Below, one piece after another: positions 6,987 to 11,949 of a stretch of 39,370 nt of DNA; the first letter of the stretch is position 1, and each line of letters begins with the position of its first letter. The notes beneath the pieces were generated by a model. The model made no database searches, had not been told where the DNA came from, and saw nothing but the letters and a program-made list of their open reading frames with translations. Source of the DNA: a virus; the IMG/VR virus record IMGVR_UViG_3300050821_013520, positions 1 through 39,370 of that record; one strand, written 5' to 3'. The position numbers and the translations under genes were made by a program.

Positions 6987-7486
6987 CCGGAGCCCAACTG
7001 CTAACCGCCTACGTGCACTACCAGACCACCGGCGACATGGACGCCCTCCTCACCTGCGTCCGCCGGTACGCCCTCCGCTGCAAACGGGACGAAGATTTGG
7101 CTCAGGAGGTCGTGCTCAAAGTGTGGGTGGCGCTCCAGGACGACCCTGTCATCCTGAGTTTCCCCGGATGGGTCCGCACCATCGTCGAGCGCTGTTGCAT
7201 CAACGAGTCGCTCCGGCCTCAGAATCGCTCCGTGCCCGTCGATGGCGGAGTCCTCGAAGGCCTCCTCAACCAGAGCATCGCCGCTCCCGTCCGGACCCCG
7301 GCGCTCTTCCACGATCTGATCACCAACGGCCCTCCGCAGGCGCGGGAGCTGCTGGCGAAAGCGGTGGCTGAGCACGCCGAATCTCTGTACGAAGCGGGCC
7401 GCATGCTCGGCATGACGGAGTATCAGGTGGAGTACCGCTCGCGGCTGCTTCGAAAATATTTGTGCGAGAAGTCGGCGACGGCATGA
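6983..7486 (+). CDS. Small sigma-70 family (ECF-like) protein encoded by the phage
   Basis: A 167-residue protein with a two-domain sigma-factor layout. Residues 36-48 (DEDLAQEVVLKVW) match sigma region 2.2, and FPGWVRTIVERCCINESLR (60-78) matches region 2.3-2.4. After a linker, residues 124-160 end in a helix-turn-helix (EAGRMLGMTEYQVEYRSRLL) like region 4. It would bind host RNA polymerase core and direct it to phage promoters. It starts in an ATGA overlap and is the last gene of the early operon. Its 3' end overlaps the first copy of a three-copy 35-bp element that could be its promoter target. The family is likely; the regulon is inferred. Confidence 0.7.
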   Translation: MTGAQLLTAYVHYQTTGDMDALLTCVRRYALRCKRDEDLAQEVVLKVWVALQDDPVILSFPGWVRTIVERCCINESLRPQNRSVPVDGGVLEGLLNQSIAAPVRTPALFHDLITNGPPQARELLAKAVAEHAESLYEAGRMLGMTEYQVEYRSRLLRKYLCEKSATA

Positions 7487-7504
7487 CTAACCCGGTCTAC
7501 GCCT
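7470..7504 (+). promoter_or_regulatory. Conserved 35-bp element, copy A
   Basis: AGTCGGCG at 7470-7477, 17 variable bases, then GTCTACGCCT at 7495-7504, with AT-rich DNA just before (AAAATATTT). The same two blocks at the same spacing recur at 13700 and 20702. Copy A overlaps the last codons of the sigma-like gene and lies about 100 bases before the membrane-protein cluster. A second GTCTAC follows at 7513. It may be a promoter with a 17-base spacer or a folded RNA element. Confidence 0.6.
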
Positions 7505-7542
7505 GTATCGATGTCTACTGACCTCCTCGGCAGCAGACTGAA

Positions 7543-7580
7543 GGCAGGGTTGAGTTGGCTTCCCAGTTGGCTCCCCTGCC
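7543..7580 (+). other. Hairpin in the leader of the membrane-protein cluster
   Basis: GGCAGGG (7543-7549) pairs perfectly with CCCTGCC (7574-7580), and an inner GAG/CTC pairing can extend it. The loop contains two GTTGGCT copies. No T tract follows, so it is more likely a leader structure than a terminator. The AAGGAGACC ribosome site begins 13 bases later. Confidence 0.4.
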
Positions 7581-7604
7581 GCCTCAAAATTTAAGGAGAC
7601 CAAC

Positions 7605-7760
7605 ATGGTCATCGCATTGATCGTCATCGCAGTCCTCGCCGTCATCGGCTACTTCATCTACAAGCACCGCGCCGCTGTCGAAGCCGCAGCCGAAGCAGAC
7701 GCTGCGAAGCTCAAGGCCGCAGCCGAAGCAGACCTGAAGAAGGTCGAAGCCAAGCTCTAA
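7605..7760 (+). CDS. 51-residue single-span membrane protein
   Basis: A very short gene. The first 18 residues (MVIALIVIAVLAVIGYFI) form one membrane helix. A basic YKHR follows, then an Ala/Glu/Lys helix with repeated AAEAD units that should be a coiled coil. AAGGAGACC precedes the ATG at good spacing, which supports translation. The stop overlaps the next ATG by one base (TAATG). With the following two membrane or exported proteins, this fits a lysis or envelope cluster, for example a holin partner or inner-membrane spanin. The exact role is unknown. Confidence 0.6.
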   Translation: MVIALIVIAVLAVIGYFIYKHRAAVEAAAEADAAKLKAAAEADLKKVEAKL

Positions 7761-8062
7761 TGGACGGCCAGCAGCAGACACCGACGACGAAGCCAGGCTT
7801 CTGGCGCGGTGTATTCTCAGACTCGGGCGAGCCCAGCAGCAGTCGTGTGCTGACGGTCGTCCTGTCCATTGGCAGCCTCGGCATCATCGTCGCGATCGTC
7901 GTGCACCTGATTCACCTCCACGATCCGGCGCAGCTCAGCCTGTGGCTTACCAGCCTGCCGGGCATCATCCTCGGCATGGTGGGGATGAGCAGCGCTCCAT
8001 ATACGGTCAACCGCGCATCCGGGTCGATCAGCGATATTTTCAACTCCCTCCGCAACAAATAA
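7760..8062 (+). CDS. Two-span membrane protein, holin candidate
   Basis: A 100-residue protein with a hydrophilic N-terminus and two probable membrane helices: VLTVVLSIGSLGIIVAIVV near 30-48, and WLTSLPGIILGMVGMSSA near 62-79. A short charged tail follows. Size and topology fit a holin or a small phage membrane protein. The gene overlaps its upstream neighbour by one base and is followed after 11 bases by a signal-peptide protein. No endolysin gene was recognised nearby, so the lysis role rests on topology and context alone. Confidence 0.55.
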   Translation: MDGQQQTPTTKPGFWRGVFSDSGEPSSSRVLTVVLSIGSLGIIVAIVVHLIHLHDPAQLSLWLTSLPGIILGMVGMSSAPYTVNRASGSISDIFNSLRNK

Positions 8063-8073
8063 ACGGACCAGAC

Positions 8074-8388
8074 ATGAAACTTTCTGCCATCGCCCGCTTC
8101 GCCGCGTCACTGTTCTTCGCCGCCAGCCTCGGCTTCTTCGCATCCGCAGCCCAGACACCCGCTGCTCCTAAGCCAACATCACCACCGGCGCTCACTCAAG
8201 TCGAGCAGCTCACCATCCAGAACATCCAGCTCCGCTACCAGCTCCTGCAGACACAGGAAGGACAGCTTCGCGCACAATACGCCGCGCTCGCCGCTCAGAT
8301 CGCCAAGGAATACCCCGGCTATGTGTTGGACCCGAAGACGAACACGCTCGTGAAGGCTACGCCCGCACCGGCACCTACAAGGAAGTAG
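8074..8388 (+). CDS. Exported coiled-coil protein, possible spanin-like
   Basis: A 104-residue protein. The first 26 residues (MKLSAIARFAASLFFAASLG, ending SAAQ) form a Sec-type signal peptide. A Pro-rich spacer and a helix rich in Gln and Leu (VEQLTIQNIQLRYQLLQTQE) follow, which should be a coiled coil. No lipobox cysteine is visible. The ATG was set at 8074 because CGGACCAGAC precedes it, a variant of the leader shared by other genes here; upstream sequence in frame belongs to the previous gene. It probably acts in the periplasm during lysis or assembly. Confidence 0.55.
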   Translation: MKLSAIARFAASLFFAASLGFFASAAQTPAAPKPTSPPALTQVEQLTIQNIQLRYQLLQTQEGQLRAQYAALAAQIAKEYPGYVLDPKTNTLVKATPAPAPTRK

Positions 8389-8501
8389 ACAAGTTTTGCT
8401 GCGGCGGCGTGGTGCGGCCAGGGAATCCCTGCGAATCCGAAGCGAAAAGTGACACGCGAGATAAGACACGAGCCGGTATCAAACCCCGGCCCGCAGCAGG
8501 T

Positions 8502-8696
8502 TCATTCCCACTTTTGGAGTGACTCGGGCGGGAACTCGCCCTTCTCCAATTTATGTTCACCTTTGCTGGCGGCAAACCAAGTGCACCAAACCAGTTTCTT
8601 GCCAGTCATCGCCTGCGTACCAGCCTGCGTGACGGTCATCACCGGACCACCTGACTTCAGCTTAACAACATCACCCGCTTTGAATTCTTCAGCCAT
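8502..8696 (-). CDS. YodC-like (DUF2158) small protein
   Basis: A 64-residue protein beginning MAEEFKAGDVVKLKSGGPVM, with VWCTWF in the middle and EKGEFPPESLQKW at the end. This is the hallmark pattern of the YodC/DUF2158 family: a small beta-rich domain with GDVVxLKSGGPxM, CxWF and FPPExL. Its molecular role is not established. GAGGAA lies about ten bases before the ATG. It is the only minus-strand gene in the rightward half of the phage, so it probably has its own promoter and could be expressed in the lysogen. Confidence 0.7.
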   Translation of the reverse strand: MAEEFKAGDVVKLKSGGPVMTVTQAGTQAMTGKKLVWCTWFAASKGEHKLEKGEFPPESLQKWE

Positions 8697-8762
8697 TACC
8701 AGCCGTTCCTCTGCCCGCAATCGTAACAGAGAAACAAAGGAAAGTAAGGAGACCAGACCAAC

Positions 8763-8987
8763 ATGATGATCGGCGTAGAAACGAACACCGGGTTCCACCA
8801 GCCGGAGAAGAAAGCCACGCCCGAGATCAGGACCGGAGTGCACTCGGTGCTCGGATACGATGGCGAGCGGCAACGGGCGATTGAAGCTGCGGAGCATATC
8901 CGCAGGCATGGCCAGTGTAGCTGTGACGACCCTCAGCGGCCCACCAATAGCTTAGGTGGTGGCCCCATCGCGGCCATACCCGCCTGA
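8763..8987 (+). CDS. Small hypothetical protein before the ParB-like gene
   Basis: A 74-residue protein without recognised domains. The middle (GERQRAIEAAEHIRRHGQCS) is helical and Arg-rich, and the C-terminus is Gly/Pro-rich. AAGGAGACCAGACCAAC directly precedes the ATG; this is the fullest form of the leader shared by several genes here and strongly supports translation. The stop overlaps the ParB-like start (TGATG), so the two are coupled. The gene starts just upstream of, and divergent from, the YodC-like gene. Confidence 0.5.
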   Translation: MMIGVETNTGFHQPEKKATPEIRTGVHSVLGYDGERQRAIEAAEHIRRHGQCSCDDPQRPTNSLGGGPIAAIPA

Positions 8988-9601
8988 TGCGCATCACCGA
9001 CCTGCAGCAGGACGATCGCAACGCCAACCGTGGCACCCCACGCGGCGCTGAGGCAATCGAAGCCTCCCTCCGTGAGCTGGGCGCGGGCAGAAGCGTTCTC
9101 ATCGATAAGGATGGCAGACTCATCGCCGGAAACAAGACGGTCGAGGCGGCCATCGCTGCGGGCCTCAAAGACGTTCTGGTCGTACCCTCGGATGGCTCCC
9201 AGATCATCGCGGTGCAGCGGACCGACCTTTCACTCGACGACGCGAAGGGCCGCCTGCTCGCTGTGGCCGATAACCGCAGCTCAGACCTCAGCCTCGACTG
9301 GGACGCCGACGTGCTGCTGGAGCTTTCGAAGGACATCGACCTCGATCCCTTCTTCACGCAGTCCGAACTGGATGCGCTCATGCCGACCGTCTCCGAGCTG
9401 GATGGCTCAGAGGACGAAACACCGGCGGAGCCCGAAGGTGAGCCCGATAGCCAAGCTCGGCGACCTGTATTTCCTCGGACGGCACAGGCTCCTGTGCGGG
9501 GATGCGACGAACCCGAACGACGTGGAGCGCTTGCTCGGAGAAAAGAAGGCGGAGTTCGTCTTCACCGATCCCCCGTACGGGATCAACATGCGGATGGATA
9601 A
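8987..9601 (+). CDS. ParB/sulfiredoxin-like domain protein, frame broken from the methyltransferase
   Basis: Residues 1-150 form a ParB-like nuclease or specificity domain of the type fused to phage DNA methylases: LQQDDRNANRGT, then an ERSLRELGAGRSVLI-like helix-strand, LIAGNKTVEAA and LLAVADNRSSDLS. After about residue 150 (EPEGEP) the frame leaves the normal protein and runs through out-of-frame sequence to a stop at 9601. The expected continuation (IAKLGDLYFLGRHRLLCGDA) lies in the next frame. Skipping one C in the CCC at 9442-9444 would restore a single ParB-methylase fusion. Either the gene carries a frameshift, or it is decoded by +1 slippage, or it has become two proteins. Confidence 0.7.
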   Translation: MRITDLQQDDRNANRGTPRGAEAIEASLRELGAGRSVLIDKDGRLIAGNKTVEAAIAAGLKDVLVVPSDGSQIIAVQRTDLSLDDAKGRLLAVADNRSSDLSLDWDADVLLELSKDIDLDPFFTQSELDALMPTVSELDGSEDETPAEPEGEPDSQARRPVFPRTAQAPVRGCDEPERRGALARRKEGGVRLHRSPVRDQHADG

Positions 9602-10136
9602 CGCGATCCCCGAGTGCCGCAACCGGATCATGGGTGACGACACCACCGACGTCGCAGCCGCTGCCTATCACCTCTGCACCGCGATGGATATCCCGATGAT
9701 CTTCTGGGGTGCGAACCATTACGCCGCCGACGCCCGGCTCCCTAACGCGAAGTGTTGGCTGTGCTGGGACAAACAGGAAAGCAACAATCACATCGACCAG
9801 AGTGACTGCGAATTTGCCTGGACGAACATCGACAGCCCGGCGCGTATCTTCCACCACCTGTGGGCGGGATTCAGACGCGACTCAGAGAAGGGTGAACGCC
9901 GTGTTCATCCTACCCAGAAGCCGGTGGCGCTCATCGTCGAAATCCTGGATCACTTTAAGGCGGGCAAGCGCGTGCTGGACCTCTTCGGCGGCTCGGGCTC
10001 GACGCTCATCGCGGCTGAGAAGACAGGGCGCTCGGCGTTCCTGATGGAGCTTGATCCGAAGTATGTCGATGTCATCGTAGCGCGGTGGGAGACGCTCACC
10101 GGTAAGAAGGCGGAGCGGGTCTCGCATGAGCACTGA
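9438..10136 (+). CDS. DNA adenine/cytosine-N4 methyltransferase
   Basis: A DNA amino-methyltransferase with motif IV TDPPYG before motif I (VLDLFGGSGSTLIAAE), the order typical of the beta class. The amino-transfer loop is DPPY, so the product is N6-methyladenine or N4-methylcytosine. WCTQKP-like HPTQKPVALIVEIL precedes motif I, as in related enzymes. If made separately it could start at GTG 9438, with GGAG nine bases upstream; otherwise it is the C-terminal half of a fusion with the ParB-like domain. No restriction enzyme is present, so it is likely an orphan phage methylase that protects or marks phage DNA. The target sequence is unknown. Confidence 0.85.
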   Translation: MSPIAKLGDLYFLGRHRLLCGDATNPNDVERLLGEKKAEFVFTDPPYGINMRMDNAIPECRNRIMGDDTTDVAAAAYHLCTAMDIPMIFWGANHYAADARLPNAKCWLCWDKQESNNHIDQSDCEFAWTNIDSPARIFHHLWAGFRRDSEKGERRVHPTQKPVALIVEILDHFKAGKRVLDLFGGSGSTLIAAEKTGRSAFLMELDPKYVDVIVARWETLTGKKAERVSHEH

Positions 10137-10380
10137 GAAGGGAAAGTCAGAATATATCCTCCGGTTGTTCGAGAAGGTGCTGGCCAACCCAACTTATCCC
10201 CAGCCCACGAATCCAACACGGGTTAAGAGGTACGGACGGCTGGCGGCGAGGCCATCCACATGGAGCGAGGGCAGTCTTCGGTCGGCATTCCAACTCGGGA
10301 TTAGGTACGGGATGGCGAGGAATCAACGGGCGGCATTTGAAAAGGGCATCCGATTTGCGAAAAACCGAGAGGACAAGTGA
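10126..10380 (+). CDS. Hypothetical basic protein after the methyltransferase
   Basis: An 84-residue basic protein (starts MSTEKGKSEYILRLFEKVLA) with no recognised domain. It overlaps the end of the methyltransferase gene by 11 bases and is followed by a 36-base gap before small terminase. The C-terminal half (LRSAFQLGIRYGMARNQRAA) is likely helical and amphipathic. Lysine and arginine richness would suit DNA binding, but nothing more specific can be said. Confidence 0.5.
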   Translation: MSTEKGKSEYILRLFEKVLANPTYPQPTNPTRVKRYGRLAARPSTWSEGSLRSAFQLGIRYGMARNQRAAFEKGIRFAKNREDK

Positions 10381-10416
10381 ACCGGAAAATTCGAAAGTGG
10401 GAAAGTAATCCGTGAC

Positions 10417-10992
10417 ATGGCGACGCTAAGTAAAAACGGGAAGAAGCTCGGCAGGCCGGAAATCCCTTATGAGCCTGAAGTTGGCGACGCTATTTGCGAG
10501 CTTCTGGCGACAACATCGAAGGGACTAAAGCAGGCGCTCGATGACGTGAATGCGAAGCTGCCAGCCGACAAACCTAAGCTGAGCCTGATTTCAATTTACC
10601 GCTGGATCGAGCGCAACGAGCCCTTTCGAGAGCAATACGCGCGAGCGCGGGAGCTTCAGGCCCAAATTCTGCACGATCACGCCCAGCATGAGGCCGAAAC
10701 CACCCGGCCCGCGATCCTGCGACGCAAGGGGAAGCGCGATGGGAAAGATTTTGAGGAGAGTTCTGTTTCCGACAACGTGCAGCGCTCACGTCTGATCGTG
10801 GACACGGAACTGAAGCGTGCCAGTCAGCTCTGGCCGAAGAGATTCGGCGAGCCAGGAAAGAACAGCGGCGACGGTGACGCGCCGGTGAAGATTCAGATCG
10901 AGCTGGTCGGCGCAGCTCCAAAGAGAGCGCCGAAGCCGCCGCCTGAGTTTTGCCTGACGCCAGAGATTCTGCAGTTACCAAAAGGTGATTGA
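10417..10992 (+). CDS. terS: Terminase small subunit
   Basis: A 191-residue protein of the helix-turn-helix type seen in phage small terminases. The N-terminal half carries an Arg-Pro start (GRPEIPYEPEVGDAICELL), an HTH ending SIYRWIERNEPFREQYARAR and a helical oligomerisation segment. The rest is basic and ends with a Pro-rich tail that may contact the large subunit. It would recognise the packaging site and regulate the large terminase. The large terminase is not next to it: a serine recombinase gene and a small gene lie between, which suggests an insertion. The assignment is supported by both motif and position. Confidence 0.75.
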   Translation: MATLSKNGKKLGRPEIPYEPEVGDAICELLATTSKGLKQALDDVNAKLPADKPKLSLISIYRWIERNEPFREQYARARELQAQILHDHAQHEAETTRPAILRRKGKRDGKDFEESSVSDNVQRSRLIVDTELKRASQLWPKRFGEPGKNSGDGDAPVKIQIELVGAAPKRAPKPPPEFCLTPEILQLPKGD

Positions 10993-11010
10993 TTCTGGCC
11001 TCTGATCCTG

Positions 11011-11044
11011 TTACGTTACTGCAACGGTCGTTGCTGAAACGTAA
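11011..11044. repeat. 16-2-16 imperfect inverted repeat before the serine recombinase
   Basis: Left arm TTACGTTACTGCAACG (11011-11026), central GT (11027-11028), right arm CGTTGCTGAAACGTAA (11029-11044). The arms match at 14 of 16 positions. There is no T tract, so it is not a terminator. The layout fits a serine-recombinase crossover site, which these enzymes cut with a two-base overlap, or an operator. It ends next to the recombinase ribosome site. Confidence 0.65.
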
Positions 11045-11061
11045 TGGGAGGCCGGAATCTC

Positions 11062-11748
11062 ATGGCAAATGGCAAGTATGTCGCTTATTACAGGGTATCT
11101 ACGCAGCGTCAGGGTGAGTCGGGCCTTGGCTTAGAGGGTCAGGAAGAGACGGTCACTCGCTATCTGAACGGCGGTAAATGGACGCTGGTCGGCGCTTTCA
11201 CCGAGGTTGAGACCGGCAAGCGATCGGACCGGCCAAAGCTGGCTGAAGCGCTGGCGGCGTGTAGGCGGCATCGCGCTACCCTCATTGTCGCGAAGCTGGA
11301 CCGCCTGGCCCGCAACACGAAGTTTCTCCTCACCGTCGTAGAAGGCACCGGTGACGCCGGTGTCGTGTTCTGCGACATGCCGGGGCTGCCCGAAGGGCCG
11401 GTTGGCAAGTTCATGCTGACGCAGATGGCGTCCGTCGCCGAGCTGGAAGCTGGCCTCATCAGTCAGCGCACCAAGGCCGCGTTACAAGCGGCGGCGGCGA
11501 AAGGCGTCAAACTCGGCGGTCGCCGCTCGAACAGCGCCGCGATCTGGCGGAAGGGCGTGAAAGCCCGCAAGAGCCGTGCCGCAGCCCTGGCTCACAACCT
11601 GAAGCCCATCATCGACGCCATCCGGGCCGAGGGCAAAGTCACCCTGCGTGACTTTGCCGCCGGGCTCAACCAGCGCAACATTCCCGCCCCACGCGGGGGC
11701 GAATGGAGCGCCACACAAGTTATGCGTCTGCTCGACGCCACCAGATAG
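11062..11748 (+). CDS. Small serine recombinase (resolvase/invertase family)
   Basis: A 228-residue site-specific recombinase. The catalytic serine is in YYRVSTQRQ (Ser13). Other resolvase-domain signatures are EVETGKRSDRPKL, LIVAKLDRLARN (active-site Arg residues) and FMLTQMASVAELE, followed by the long E helix. The C-terminal part (TLRDFAAGLNQRNIPAPRGG, then a short helix) is the DNA-binding domain of this subfamily. It cuts DNA with a two-base stagger through a 5'-phosphoserine link. GGGAGG ten bases before ATG 11062 decides the start. Sitting between small and large terminase is unusual for a phage. It could resolve multimers, invert a segment, or be the mobility gene of an inserted element. 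Confidence 0.9.
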   Translation: MANGKYVAYYRVSTQRQGESGLGLEGQEETVTRYLNGGKWTLVGAFTEVETGKRSDRPKLAEALAACRRHRATLIVAKLDRLARNTKFLLTVVEGTGDAGVVFCDMPGLPEGPVGKFMLTQMASVAELEAGLISQRTKAALQAAAAKGVKLGGRRSNSAAIWRKGVKARKSRAAALAHNLKPIIDAIRAEGKVTLRDFAAGLNQRNIPAPRGGEWSATQVMRLLDATR

Positions 11749-11754
11749 CACGCC

Positions 11755-11775
11755 GGTCTCCCGGCGCGGGAGACC
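11755..11775 (+). promoter_or_regulatory. Hairpin that hides a ribosome-binding site
   Basis: GGTCTCCC (11755-11762) pairs perfectly with GGGAGACC (11768-11775) over a five-base loop. The right arm contains the Shine-Dalgarno sequence of the 55-codon gene that starts at 11780. Folding would block ribosome entry unless the upstream ribosome or a protein opens it. No T tract follows, so a terminator is less likely. Confidence 0.55.
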
Positions 11776-11779
11776 AGCC

Positions 11780-11947
11780 ATGACTCAAGACGAAGCATTT
11801 GAACTCCTCCTCACCCACCGTAGCGAGTGGCTCGCACGGCAATGTGACGCCCGCTTTCCATGTGAAGACGGCACCCTCTGCTGCGTCCTCGAACGGGGGC
11901 ACAGCGGTCTTCATCGCGACTACACGGGCCGGGAACGGAGCGAGTAG
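11780..11947 (+). CDS. Small Cys/His-containing hypothetical protein
   Basis: A 55-residue protein. The second half has a metal-binding look (CDARFPCEDGTLCCVLERGH, then SGLHRD), with four cysteines and two histidines. The C-x-L-x-x-G-H-x-G-x-H pattern occurs in many small phage and actinobacterial proteins of unknown role. ATG 11780 is chosen because GGGAGACCAGCC lies directly before it, although it is inside a hairpin. The stop is two bases before the putative ATT start of the large terminase, so the two may be coupled. Confidence 0.55.
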   Translation: MTQDEAFELLLTHRSEWLARQCDARFPCEDGTLCCVLERGHSGLHRDYTGRERSE

Positions 11948-11949
11948 CC

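Noticed and set aside
7470-7504. Reading the conserved element as a tRNA fragment or attachment site
   Set aside because: No cloverleaf or CCA end is visible, and attachment sites would not recur three times inside the phage.
8389-8501. Intrinsic terminator between convergent genes
   Set aside because: I find no convincing stem followed by a T tract here.
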